Source: an uncultured Christensenella sp. (GTDB lineage: Bacteria; Bacillota; Clostridia; Christensenellales; Borkfalkiaceae). From it: a DNA stretch of 64,000 nt. The notes beneath the pieces were generated by a model. The model did no database searches. It saw only the letters and a program-made list of their open reading frames with translations, and was not told the DNA's origin. Every line of letters begins with the position of its first letter. Positions within the stretch are counted from its first letter, which is position 1. Positions 1 to 8,073 of the stretch are shown in pieces. The stretch is from assembly GCA_910583545.1 (NCBI GenBank), contig CAJTXM010000004.1, positions 28,068 to 92,067 on the forward strand. The letters run 5' to 3'. Both the position numbers and the translations under genes were made by a program.

Positions 1-961
1 AACCCGTCAGGTCGGGAATGGGGTGAGTCTTGTCGTCTTCGGGCATAGTCAGAATGGGTATCTGCGTAATCGAGCCTTCACAGCCCCTTATGCGCCCCGC
101 TCTCTCGTAGATAGTCGCAAGGTCAGTATACAGATAACCGGGATAACCGCGTCTGCCGGGAACTTCCCTTCTCGCCGCCGAAACCTCACGCAAGGCTTCG
201 GCATAGTTGGTTATATCCGTCATAATTACCAAAACGTGCATACCGCAGGTGAACGCGAGATATTCCGCGCAGGTCAGCGCCATACGGGGCGTTGCGATAC
301 GTTCGACCGCAGGGTCGTTCGCAAGGTTGGTAAACAGCACCGTCCTCTCTATCGCGCCCGTCTTTTTGAAGTCTTCCACGAAGTACTGCGCCTCTTCGAA
401 AGTGATGCCTATCGCCGCAAACACGACGGCGAATTTGCTGTCCGTACCCCTCACCTTTGCCTGCCTTGCTATCTGAGCCGCAAGCTCGGCGTGAGGAAGA
501 CCGCTCATTGAAAATACCGGCAGTTTCTGTCCCCTTACAAGCGTATTGAGTCCGTCTATCGCCGAAATTCCGGTCTGAATAAATTCGTCGGGATAATCCC
601 TTGCGGCAGGGTTGATAGGTTCGCCGTTTATATCGAGAACCTTGTCGGGAATTACAGGCGCTCCGCCGTCACGCGGATTTCCCATACCGTCGAACACTCT
701 GCCGAGCATATCTCTCGAACACGCCAGATTCTGACTGTGACCTAAAAATCTTGCCTTTGCGCTTGAAATTTGCAAGCCCTGAGAATTTTCGAAAAGCTGA
801 ACGACCGCCTTATCGCGGTTGATTTCAAGCACTTTTCCGCGCCTTATGTCGCCGTTTGAACAGACGATATCTACAAGCTCGTTATATTTCACTCCCCCGA
901 CGCCGTCGACTACCATTAAAGGTCCCACGACTTCGCGGATCGTCTTGTACTCTTTAAACAT
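1..961 (-). CDS. atpB: V-type ATP synthase subunit B (C-terminus beyond window)
   Basis: Non-catalytic B subunit of the membrane rotary V/A-type ATPase; it alternates with subunit A in the cytoplasmic head. About 320 N-terminal residues are visible. They run from MFKEYKTIREVVGP through the nucleotide-binding domain, with ARDYPDEFIQTGISAIDGLN, RQAKVRG and ADITNYAEALRE-type segments typical of the family and no classical P-loop, as expected for B. The ATG (961-959) overlaps the last codons and stop of the upstream A gene by 8 bp, which indicates translational coupling. The gene continues off the left edge, and subunit D is expected beyond it. Family assignment is secure. Confidence 0.96.
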   Translation of the reverse strand, partial: MFKEYKTIREVVGPLMVVDGVGGVKYNELVDIVCSNGDIRRGKVLEINRDKAVVQLFENSQGLQISSAKARFLGHSQNLACSRDMLGRVFDGMGNPRDGGAPVIPDKVLDINGEPINPAARDYPDEFIQTGISAIDGLNTLVRGQKLPVFSMSGLPHAELAAQIARQAKVRGTDSKFAVVFAAIGITFEEAQYFVEDFKKTGAIERTVLFTNLANDPAVERIATPRMALTCAEYLAFTCGMHVLVIMTDITNYAEALREVSAARREVPGRRGYPGYLYTDLATIYERAGRIRGCEGSITQIPILTMPEDDKTHPIPDLTG

Positions 962-2714
962 CTTCCCCTCCCGTGCAGAGCGCCTTCATTTCGGTGTTGA
1001 TAAGTTTCAGAATTTCGTCAAAATCGGAAAGCCTGTCTTCGGGAATAAATTTCGCCCTGCCTATTCTGTCCTTGCAGGAGGTCTTCAACACGTCTTCGAC
1101 CGACGCAAACGAAGCTACCGCCTCTCTTGCCCGACTGTCGAATTCATAGATAAGTTTAAGCATTAAAAACTGCTTTTTCATCGAAGTATAAGTATCCACG
1201 TCGTCGAACGCGTTCTGATGCAGATAGTCCTCGCGGATTATTTTCGCCGTTTCCATAGTCAGCCTGTCCTTCGAGGAAAGCGCGTCCATACCGACGAGCC
1301 TTACTATCTCGTTCAAGGAAGCCTCTTCCTGTAAGACGGTCATTATAAACTGTCTGTATCTCAGAAAGTCCGCGCTTACGTTTTCCGTGAACCAGTCCTG
1401 CATTTTGTCGGCATAGAGCGAATAGCTTATAAGCCAGTCGACGGCAGGGAAATGACGCTTGTATGCAAGCGAAGCCGAAAGGCCCCAGAATACCTTTACG
1501 ATTCTCAGCGTCGCCTGCGCGACGGGCTCGGAAAGATCTCCGCCAGCAGGTGAAACCGCGCCTATCGCGGTTACGGAGCCGTACCTGTTTTCACTGCCTA
1601 AAAGACGGACGGTGCCCGCCCTTTCGTAAAATTCCGCAAGGCGGCTTGAAAGATACGCAGGGTATCCCTCGTCGCCCGGCATCTCTTCGAGGCGTCCGCT
1701 CATCTCCCTGAGCGCTTCCGCCCAGCGCGAAGTGGAGTCCGCCATAATCGCAACGTTGTAGCCCATATCCCTGAAATATTCGGCTATGGTAATTCCCGTA
1801 TAGATGGAAGCTTCTCTCGCCGCCACCGGCATATCCGAGGTATTCGCGATAAGTATCGTTCTTTTCATCAGCGGTTCGCCCGTCTTCGGGTCGATAAGTT
1901 CGGGAAATTCGTTTAAAACGTCCGTCATTTCGTTTCCGCGCTCGCCACATCCGACGTAAACGATTATATCCGCGTCCGCCCACTTTGCAAGCTGGTGCTG
2001 TACGACGGTTTTACCGCTTCCGAACGGACCGGGAACCGACGCAACGCCACCCCTCGCAACGGGAAAAAGCGTATCTATGACCCGCTGACCCGTGACCATA
2101 GGAGTGTCCGGTGTCAGTTTTTCTTTGTACGGTCTGCCTCTGCGTACGGGCCATTTTCTGAGCATACTTACGGGCTTTTTGCCCGTATCGGTCTGCAATA
2201 CCGCAACGGTATCTTCAATAGTAAAATCGCCTTCTTCGACGGAAACCACCTTTCCGCTCATTCCGTTAGGTACTAAAATTCTATGCTCGACAATCTCCGT
2301 TTCCTGCACTACGCCAAGTACGTCGCCCTCGGCAACCGCGTCGCCCTTTTTTACTCTCGGCGAGAAATGCCATTTCTTTTCCCTGTCGAGGTTGTTTACC
2401 GAAACACCCCTCGAAATACGCGAGCCGTACTTGAAGAAAAGCGTAGTCAGCGGACGCTGTATACCGTCGAAAATACCCGAAATAAGTCCGGGGGCAAGCT
2501 CGACCGAAAGCGGTTCGCCCGTGGACGCGACTTCTTCTCCGGGACCTAAGCCCGAAGTTTCTTCATAGACCTGAACAGAGGCCTTGTCGCCCCTGAGTTC
2601 GATAACCTCGCCTATAAGTCCGAGCGAAGAAACCTTTACCACGTCGTACATTTTACAATCCGCCATACCCTCGGCAATGATCAGCGGTCCGGATATTTTA
2701 ACCGTTTTACCCAT
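954..2714 (-). CDS. atpA: V-type ATP synthase subunit A (catalytic)
   Basis: Catalytic subunit of the V/A-type ATPase head, 586 residues, the usual length. It has the Walker A motif GPFGSGKT at about residues 229-236, the bulge domain before it and the catalytic GERGNEMTDVL segment after it. The reading frame stays open upstream to 2897, but that part is an intergenic repeat. The ATG at 2714 is chosen because it matches family N-termini (MGKTVKISGPLI) and has GGAGG five bases upstream. It lies between subunits F and B. The ribosome binding site abuts the terminal hairpin of intergenic element A. Confidence 0.97.
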   Translation of the reverse strand: MGKTVKISGPLIIAEGMADCKMYDVVKVSSLGLIGEVIELRGDKASVQVYEETSGLGPGEEVASTGEPLSVELAPGLISGIFDGIQRPLTTLFFKYGSRISRGVSVNNLDREKKWHFSPRVKKGDAVAEGDVLGVVQETEIVEHRILVPNGMSGKVVSVEEGDFTIEDTVAVLQTDTGKKPVSMLRKWPVRRGRPYKEKLTPDTPMVTGQRVIDTLFPVARGGVASVPGPFGSGKTVVQHQLAKWADADIIVYVGCGERGNEMTDVLNEFPELIDPKTGEPLMKRTILIANTSDMPVAAREASIYTGITIAEYFRDMGYNVAIMADSTSRWAEALREMSGRLEEMPGDEGYPAYLSSRLAEFYERAGTVRLLGSENRYGSVTAIGAVSPAGGDLSEPVAQATLRIVKVFWGLSASLAYKRHFPAVDWLISYSLYADKMQDWFTENVSADFLRYRQFIMTVLQEEASLNEIVRLVGMDALSSKDRLTMETAKIIREDYLHQNAFDDVDTYTSMKKQFLMLKLIYEFDSRAREAVASFASVEDVLKTSCKDRIGRAKFIPEDRLSDFDEILKLINTEMKALCTGGEDV

Positions 2715-2725
2715 AAAAACCTCCT

Positions 2726-2899
2726 CACGCAAATAATCGCCTCGTGCGGCGATAATTTGCCGTGATTTTCGGGGGCGTTGCCCCTCACACCGCAATCTTA
2801 GCGGCTCTCTTTTTATATAATTGCGGCGCTTCCCCCTACCGAGGTGGCGTAGCCACAAATTGAGACTTGCCGGCAAAAAATGCGATTTTCGCCGCAAAC
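2726..2899 (-). repeat. Structured intergenic element, copy A (full length, type II 5' hairpin)
   Basis: One of at least seven related intergenic elements. Read on the minus strand it has a 5' hairpin (GCGGCGAAAA / TTTTTTGCCGGC), a GTGGC-TAC-GCCAC hairpin, an unpaired CTCGG segment, a long hairpin with CCGCAATTATAT in its left arm and loop, a GGGGC-AAC-GCCCC hairpin, and a terminal hairpin bounded by CACG and CGTG (2726-2764). The terminal arms pair almost fully, although their sequence differs from other copies. The 3' end runs directly into the GGAGG of atpA. Together with copy B it fills the 409-bp gap between atpA and atpF. Confidence 0.8.
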
Positions 2900-2930
2900 A
2901 TAATTAAATCAGAAATTTATAAACTGCTTA

Positions 2931-3120
2931 CGGTGCAAGGAAAATCACACTTTTCCGCAGCACGCCCCTATTTGCGCATACCTGCGCTTATTGCGTAGCC
3001 TGCGGAGCAACAGTTGAATTTTCGCAACTATATTTTGGTGTGCCCCTAATGTTGCGAAAAGAAGGCAGAGCCTTCTAATCACGAAAATTATTGACATCAT
3101 CGAACGTCAAGAATTTTGTG
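2931..3120 (+). repeat. Structured intergenic element, copy B (full length, type I 5' hairpin)
   Basis: Second copy in the atpF-atpA gap, oriented opposite to copy A so the two lie 5' end to 5' end. It begins CGGTGCAAGG, then GGAAAA/TTTTCC closed by GTGC/GCAC, a GCGC-ATACCT-GCGC hairpin, and a stem TTTTCGCAAC / GTTGCGAAAA whose loop holds TATATTTTGGTGTGCC. Next come AAGGC-AGA-GCCTT and the terminal hairpin CACGAAAATT...AATTTTGTG with loop CATCATCGAA. The terminus ends 3 bp before the atpF stop codon, which is encoded on the other strand. Confidence 0.82.
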
Positions 3121-3123
3121 AAT

Positions 3124-3447
3124 TTAGTTATTAAACAGAATATCGACGCCGAGCGCGCGCTCCATTGCGGATTTAAGCTGTTCCGTGCCGTAGCCCGTGC
3201 TTCCCTTTTTCGAGGGAACAGAAAGTATCACGGGATAGGGCTGTTCGTCAAAGCGCTTTAAAAACTCTTTCAAGGGCTTTGCAAACTCTTCAACCAAAAA
3301 AATTACCTGATAATCCTTTCCTATTCTTCTTAAAATATCCCTTGCCTGCGTTTCGCTATCTACGGCAAACGTCGCAACGCCTGCGGCTTTGAACACTGTT
3401 ATGCTGTCGCCGTCGCCGACCATTGCAAGCTTTCCCTCATTTATCAT
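3124..3447 (-). CDS. atpF: V-type ATP synthase subunit F
   Basis: Small subunit of the central rotor stalk, 107 residues, normal size. It starts MINEGKLAMVGDGDSI, the conserved GD segment near the N-terminus of this family, followed by the alternating strand/helix pattern FLVEEFAKPLKEFLKRF and VILSVPSKKG. It lies 16 bp after the subunit C stop within the operon. The structured elements B and A separate it from the next gene, atpA. Confidence 0.94.
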   Translation of the reverse strand: MINEGKLAMVGDGDSITVFKAAGVATFAVDSETQARDILRRIGKDYQVIFLVEEFAKPLKEFLKRFDEQPYPVILSVPSKKGSTGYGTEQLKSAMERALGVDILFNN

Positions 3448-3463
3448 AATCCGACCTTACTTT

Positions 3464-4435
3464 TTAAATTGCTCTCAATCTTTTCCTGATGTCCTGCTCT
3501 CTCATACCTGCCAGCAGGCAGACGAACAGGATACGGACGTTTGAATTTTCTATTCTTCTTCTGAAAACGTAATACAGAAACGGCTGACTGCGCTTCAAAT
3601 CGTATTTTTTAGCGCTGAAATATTCCGTCTCGTAACTTTCGGCTATCTTTTCCGCCTGCATCATAGGCAAACCGGAACGCTTTGCGTCGAGACAGCTTTT
3701 AACGAAATCGGAGTACGCCGTGTTTCTGAACGCCGCTTCCGCCGTTTCGCCGTCTTCGCAAAGCAACGTCAACAGCTTGTCTTCTTTTATTTTTCCGCCC
3801 GTAACGAAAGAATTTTTTGCGAACGTTTCGTCGGTAGAGCGAAGAGCCGTTAAAATATTAGTCATATCGGCTTTGATTGTTATGAACCTTTTCAAAAGCG
3901 GATTTCTCGAACAGACCGAGCTTAAATGCCCGATAAGCGCTTTTTCGAAAATCAAGCCTATTTTCGCACCTGAAACGGTTTCTCCGTCCGCAAACAGTTC
4001 TTCGGCAGATTCGAGCGCCTGTCCCAGCTCTTTATTGAGAGGTGAATAATCGCGTTTTTTGATGCAGTCCAAAATGAGCGAAGACGAATAAATTCCGTCG
4101 GGCGCAAGCAGATTCTGCGTATCGAGATTAAGATGCAGAGCCTTTATCAGCGCCTTCGCATTGTGAAAGTCGCGCGGTGAAAGAAAATATTCCCTCTCGA
4201 CTGCGGACGGAGCGTATTCGCGGATAAACGCGTCTATGTCGGTTTCGTCTGCCGTTATAAGTTTTTCGAAATCGAAAACCGAAACGACTTCCGCCCCCCT
4301 GCCGAAACCGCTCTCCGATACCGAGCGAAGCGCATCGTCTGCGCTCCCCTCGCAAAGCTTGAATATTTTATCTTTCAAAAGATATTTTTCTCTTACGGCA
4401 ATGACGCCGTTGGTATAGGTCAACGATTTAGACAT
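3464..4435 (-). CDS. atpC: V-type ATP synthase subunit C
   Basis: Subunit C (d-type) caps the membrane rotor ring and connects it to the central stalk. The 323-residue length, largely helical composition and position between E and F match the family; sequence conservation of this subunit is low everywhere, so context carries much of the call. The start at 4435 has AAGGG upstream. That purine stretch is the direct continuation of the terminal hairpin of intergenic element G. Confidence 0.9.
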   Translation of the reverse strand: MSKSLTYTNGVIAVREKYLLKDKIFKLCEGSADDALRSVSESGFGRGAEVVSVFDFEKLITADETDIDAFIREYAPSAVEREYFLSPRDFHNAKALIKALHLNLDTQNLLAPDGIYSSSLILDCIKKRDYSPLNKELGQALESAEELFADGETVSGAKIGLIFEKALIGHLSSVCSRNPLLKRFITIKADMTNILTALRSTDETFAKNSFVTGGKIKEDKLLTLLCEDGETAEAAFRNTAYSDFVKSCLDAKRSGLPMMQAEKIAESYETEYFSAKKYDLKRSQPFLYYVFRRRIENSNVRILFVCLLAGMREQDIRKRLRAI

Positions 4436-4446
4436 ACAAAACCCTT

Positions 4447-4519
4447 CACGAAAAATAAGTCTTTCACGATGGCTTATTTTCCCGTGTAGGTGCTAACGGC
4501 GGAAATCCGCCTTGCACCG
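4447..4519 (-). repeat. Structured intergenic element, copy G (internally deleted short form)
   Basis: Short version of the element, holding only its two ends. On the minus strand GGTGC-AA-GGCGG-ATTT-CCGCC-GTTA-GCACC forms the 5' double hairpin. The terminal hairpin follows directly: CACGGGAAAATAAG / CTTATTTTTCGTG. The middle hairpins of the full-length copies are missing. It lies between the atpE stop and atpC start, and its 3' end leads into the AAGGG ribosome binding site of atpC. Confidence 0.72.
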
Positions 4520-4527
4520 CCAATTTT

Positions 4528-5097
4528 TTAACCGAATATTACCGACGCAATTTCCGCCTGCATAAGCTCCCTGTCCTCCGCGAGAAGCGCAGAAAACGAG
4601 AGATTCTTGTCCGAATTTTTACCGATAAGAAGTAAACCGCCGTCTATCTTAGCCTTTTTGGAAGAAACTTTCAGTTTCCTTTCCCTGACGACGGAAAGTT
4701 TGGCAACGTCCTGAGCGTAAAGAAAATTATCGGCGAACACTATCTCGTCGCCCTCTTCGGCATATTCTTTTAAAAGCCGTTCGAAAAGATAGAGCGCGTC
4801 GGCTTTGCCGATTTGTCTGAGCTGATTCAGAGCGCGTAAATAGATTTCGTCTATCACCGCCCTCTTTTCCGCAAGCAGAATTTTGGCGCAGTCAAGCCGC
4901 GCAGTCGCCGCCCTGCCGTCGAGAATGCTTTCGGCTTTTCTCGCTGCGGACTGTCTTTCGCCCTCTTTTCTCCTTTCTGCGCGCATCATCGCTTTCCGAA
5001 CGGTTTCTTCCGCCTTGATTTCGGCTGAGGAAATTATAGCCCTTGCCTCTTCTTCGGCGTCTGAAATAATTCTTTCGACTATTGCCTGTTCACTCAT
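4528..5097 (-). CDS. atpE: V-type ATP synthase subunit E
   Basis: Peripheral stalk subunit, 189 residues. The N-terminal half is a long charged, alanine-rich coiled coil (IISDAEEEARAIISSAEIK...), and the C-terminal part is the mixed globular domain that contacts the head. An in-frame TTG at 5106 lies immediately next to the AGAGG purines, too close to be used. The ATG at 5097 has that site 9 bases upstream and is preferred. It follows the proteolipid gene by 32 bp. Confidence 0.92.
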   Translation of the reverse strand: MSEQAIVERIISDAEEEARAIISSAEIKAEETVRKAMMRAERRKEGERQSAARKAESILDGRAATARLDCAKILLAEKRAVIDEIYLRALNQLRQIGKADALYLFERLLKEYAEEGDEIVFADNFLYAQDVAKLSVVRERKLKVSSKKAKIDGGLLLIGKNSDKNLSFSALLAEDRELMQAEIASVIFG

Positions 5098-5129
5098 AGA
5101 ACGCAACCTCTTTCAATATTCCGTATAAA

Positions 5130-5570
5130 TTAAACTATCATTATGGAAATGATAAGTCCTAAAATCGCGTAGAACTCGATCATTGCAGGATAGATAATGA
5201 GCTTACCGCCGAGCGACTCCTGTTTGCCTACCGCATAGATACAGTTCGCGGACGACTTACCCTGCAAAATACCCGTAATAAGACCGGAAACAGCCATAGG
5301 CATAACCGCGCCGAAGAGCGCCCAGCCCTGAGCCGCAGTCATAGTTTCAATAAGCGAGGACGAGCCTATGATTCCGATTATGAAGCCGTAAATACCCTGC
5401 GTTGCAGGCAGAAGCACGAGTACGAGCACTTTACCGAACTTTTTAGGATCTTCGCCCAAAACGCCGGCAGCCGCACTGCCCGTCTTGTAAAGACCGAACG
5501 CCGAACCGATTCCGCACGCAAGCACGCAGACCGCAATTCCGATTATACCGATAATATAACCTGTTGTCAT
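5130..5570 (-). CDS. atpK: V-type ATP synthase proteolipid subunit K, Na+-type
   Basis: Membrane rotor ring subunit, 146 residues, with four transmembrane helices as two fused hairpins. The ion site residues known from Enterococcus hirae NtpK (L61, T64, Q65, Q110, E139) all have counterparts at a constant offset of seven: L54, T57, Q58 in LPATQGIYGF, Q103 in ILQGKSS and E132 in MIEFYAI. This complete ligand set predicts Na+ rather than H+ as coupling ion. The family call is certain; Na+ specificity is inferred from the ligands. Confidence 0.95.
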   Translation of the reverse strand: MTTGYIIGIIGIAVCVLACGIGSAFGLYKTGSAAAGVLGEDPKKFGKVLVLVLLPATQGIYGFIIGIIGSSSLIETMTAAQGWALFGAVMPMAVSGLITGILQGKSSANCIYAVGKQESLGGKLIIYPAMIEFYAILGLIISIMIV

Positions 5571-5606
5571 TTTTATATCTCCTTAAAAATTTATTTGCTT
5601 TTTATA

Positions 5607-7601
5607 TCAATTTGTTTCGCTCAATTCAAGACGGGTATGTTTCATATCCGAGCCGAGCGGTCTGAAAAGTTCGCCCTCGCCCTCGTAAAACCTGCCGTAG
5701 AATTCAACGTATTGAAGCCTTGCGTCGTGGATATACGCGCCTAAAAGTCCTATCGCAAGGTTGAACGCGTGTCCGACTATCATTAAAAATACGCCTAAAA
5801 TTATGAGCCCCGCGTTTCCGCTGAACAAAAACGGCGAACTGCCGTTATAGCCCGTTACGACGAAGCCTGAAATTATCTGCGCTATTACCGCGCCCGAAAG
5901 CATCAGACCGTAGAGCCTTGCATAGCTGAGTATATCCGAAACCACGTTGATAACGCCGTACGCCGCGCCGAAGCCCTTTGTGAACTTGCCGAAAAACTTT
6001 TCCTTTCTTCCTGCCGTAAGCATTGCAAGAAGAAGCGATGCGCCCGCCACTATTCCGCCTGCTATCGCAAGCGAGGGAATAGAGAAATCTTCCACGAGTC
6101 CTACGACCGCGAGCATTAGCCCGACCATAAAGCAAGCCCAGCTCATACCGTCGAAAATTCCGCCCCGGATATCGCCCCTGCGCCAGCACTGCACGGCACG
6201 GCAGACGTAGCCTGCGCAGAGCTGTACCATACCTATCAGCATACTTATGACCAGAACAGACGGTATTTTTATTCCCATAAGCGAATATCTTCCGTCTTTG
6301 GCGTCAGGCATAACCGTATAGGGCAGGGCGTTCATTCCTAAAAACGAGTTAAACAAAAAGCCCCAGAACACCGCGAATATTCCGCCGATGGCAAACACGC
6401 CTGCAAGCTTTTTCATTCCCGTTTCGCGCTTCTGGCGAAGATAGATAAATCCGCCGAACGCCGTCATTAAAAGTCCGTAAATCACGTCGCCCATTATAAA
6501 GCCTAAAAACAGGCTGTAAAAGAACGCCATTACGGTGTTAGGGTCGAACTCGCGGTAGTTGACGGGCGAATACATATCCGTCACCGCCTCGAAATTTTTG
6601 ACTACTTTGTTGTTTTTCAAAAGCGTAGGCGGAGTTTCGTCCTCCGACGGCTGACTGAATTTATACCATACGGTGTCCGTCGCGCCGTCTAAGGCGCGCT
6701 CAACGTCCGGCTGTGCCTCTTCGGGAACGTACGCCTCCAAAAGGAAAGTAGCGGCTGTTTTGCGCATCTTTTCCGCGGAGGTAGCTTTTTCAAGCCCGAA
6801 GCCCAAAAAGTCGCAGTAAATCTTTAAATCTTTTATATGTTTATCGAAGGACAGGATTTCCGAATTTATCTTTTCAATATTTTTCGTTATTTCTCTTTTC
6901 TTTTCTTTAAGCGAGTTATAAAGCTCTTCGCCCGTACAGTCGTCCGCGAACGGACAGGAAGCGAACCCGACGCCCTGCAGCATATCGTTCATATCGCTTT
7001 CCGAAGCTCTGTGTACCGCAAGCATAATCAGCTCGCTGTCACTGTCCGAAGCCATAAACCGAAAGGACAGCAAAGGTATATTTTCCGCCTGAGCGCAAAA
7101 CGCGTCTTTCTGCTGTGACGGAAGAGTGCCCAGCCTTAAAGCCGTATGGGCGGTATTTTCGGGACGGAGCGAACCGCTGAAATGCGAATAAATTTCAGCC
7201 GACGATATCAGCCTTTCCACCGAGGCAAGCTCGGCTTTGAGCTCCCTCTCCTTATCCAGAAGAGTATTCAGCTGTTCAATAAGTTTTTCGCACTTCTGCG
7301 CGTTATCTCCTGCGCCGATAAACTCGTGATAACTTATTTCTACTTCGCCGAGGTTGTCAGACTTGATTTTATTTGCCTTATAATAAGTTTCAATGCGCGG
7401 TAAAAGAACTTCGAGCGCGGTTTCGCCCCTTGTAAGGCGCTCGCTCAAAGCTTCAGTGTCCTCTGTCAAAGGAGCGGTATATTCGATTTCGGAGTGCAGC
7501 TTAATCTCGGTCGCCTGCGTTCTTTGCAAGGCGTTCAGAATCTTATCCCTGTCGTAGGACATTGCTATGAGATTGAGCTTGCTCATCTCAACGACTGCCA
7601 C
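5607..7601 (-). CDS. atpI: V-type ATP synthase subunit I
   Basis: The large stator membrane subunit (a-type), 664 residues. The N-terminal half is a soluble helical arm (about 1-340). The C-terminal half has about seven to eight transmembrane helices, with FFYSLFLGFIMGDVIYGLL at the junction and LSYARLYGLMLSGAVIAQI carrying the conserved arginine that faces the ring. The start is the GTG at 7601, with GGAGG seven bases upstream. It overlaps the end of the upstream H gene by 14 bp, indicating translational coupling. Confidence 0.96.
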   Translation of the reverse strand: MAVVEMSKLNLIAMSYDRDKILNALQRTQATEIKLHSEIEYTAPLTEDTEALSERLTRGETALEVLLPRIETYYKANKIKSDNLGEVEISYHEFIGAGDNAQKCEKLIEQLNTLLDKERELKAELASVERLISSAEIYSHFSGSLRPENTAHTALRLGTLPSQQKDAFCAQAENIPLLSFRFMASDSDSELIMLAVHRASESDMNDMLQGVGFASCPFADDCTGEELYNSLKEKKREITKNIEKINSEILSFDKHIKDLKIYCDFLGFGLEKATSAEKMRKTAATFLLEAYVPEEAQPDVERALDGATDTVWYKFSQPSEDETPPTLLKNNKVVKNFEAVTDMYSPVNYREFDPNTVMAFFYSLFLGFIMGDVIYGLLMTAFGGFIYLRQKRETGMKKLAGVFAIGGIFAVFWGFLFNSFLGMNALPYTVMPDAKDGRYSLMGIKIPSVLVISMLIGMVQLCAGYVCRAVQCWRRGDIRGGIFDGMSWACFMVGLMLAVVGLVEDFSIPSLAIAGGIVAGASLLLAMLTAGRKEKFFGKFTKGFGAAYGVINVVSDILSYARLYGLMLSGAVIAQIISGFVVTGYNGSSPFLFSGNAGLIILGVFLMIVGHAFNLAIGLLGAYIHDARLQYVEFYGRFYEGEGELFRPLGSDMKHTRLELSETN

Positions 7602-7905
7602 TCTTTATCCTCCGGACGATTTCGTTTACTATCTTATCGGTGTTTTTAAGTCTGTCCGCGCAGTACTTCGAGGCCGTCGCTCTGTTGACGGTAATTTCGT
7701 TATCGTAGCGCCTCTTCGCCTCTTCCTCCGCTTCCTTCAAGGTCTTTTCTCTCAAAGCCTTGCAATCGGCTTCCGCAAGCCTTTCTATATCGGAAGCGCG
7801 CTCCTCGGCTTTCAGCGAAATGTCCGAAGCTTTCGCATATGCTTCGGCTTTTATTTCCGACGCCTTTTCCTCGGCCTCGCTTATCATTTTGATTACTTCC
7901 TGCAT
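7588..7905 (-). CDS. atpH: V-type ATP synthase subunit H/G (peripheral stalk), likely leaderless
   Basis: First gene of the operon. It encodes a highly charged coiled coil (MQEVIKMISEAEEKASEIKA...) that pairs with subunit E in the outer stalk; 105 residues from this start. Start choice is uncertain. A TTG at 7941 overlaps the promoter -35 box and is excluded. ATG 7905 lies 8 nt past the -10 box with no ribosome binding site, matching other leaderless genes here and the N-terminus of relatives. ATG 7887 has AGGAAG eight bases upstream and would give 99 residues. Confidence 0.85.
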   Translation of the reverse strand: MQEVIKMISEAEEKASEIKAEAYAKASDISLKAEERASDIERLAEADCKALREKTLKEAEEEAKRRYDNEITVNRATASKYCADRLKNTDKIVNEIVRRIKSGSR

Positions 7906-7912
7906 ATTCTTG

Positions 7913-7941
7913 ATTTTACCATATCTTTCCTGATTTTGCAA
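7913..7941 (-). promoter_or_regulatory. Promoter of the V-ATPase operon
   Basis: On the minus strand, TTGCAA (7941-7936), a 17-bp spacer and TAAAAT (7918-7913) preceded by TG form an extended -10 promoter. Predicted transcription start is near 7906, one base before the ATG at 7905. Confidence 0.65.
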
Positions 7942-8038
7942 TAGAAATCTTTTAAAATTGTATCCTATTCACAAAAATTTAACCCGTTTAACATTTTTCG
8001 ACAAATAAAACCGGGACGGCAACCGAACTGCATTTAAC

Positions 8039-8067
8039 TTGACAAGCCTTAGTTTAATTCATATAAT
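8039..8067 (+). promoter_or_regulatory. Consensus sigma-A promoter, leaderless DUF3737 gene
   Basis: A perfect TTGACA (8039-8044), 17-bp spacer and perfect TATAAT (8062-8067). The ATG of the next gene begins 7 nt after the -10 box, so the predicted first transcribed base is the A of the start codon. Confidence 0.85.
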
Positions 8068-8073
8068 TTAGGT

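Noticed and set aside
2715..2897. N-terminal extension of the subunit A frame
   Set aside because: The open frame runs through intergenic element A; family N-terminus and GGAGG fix the start at 2714.
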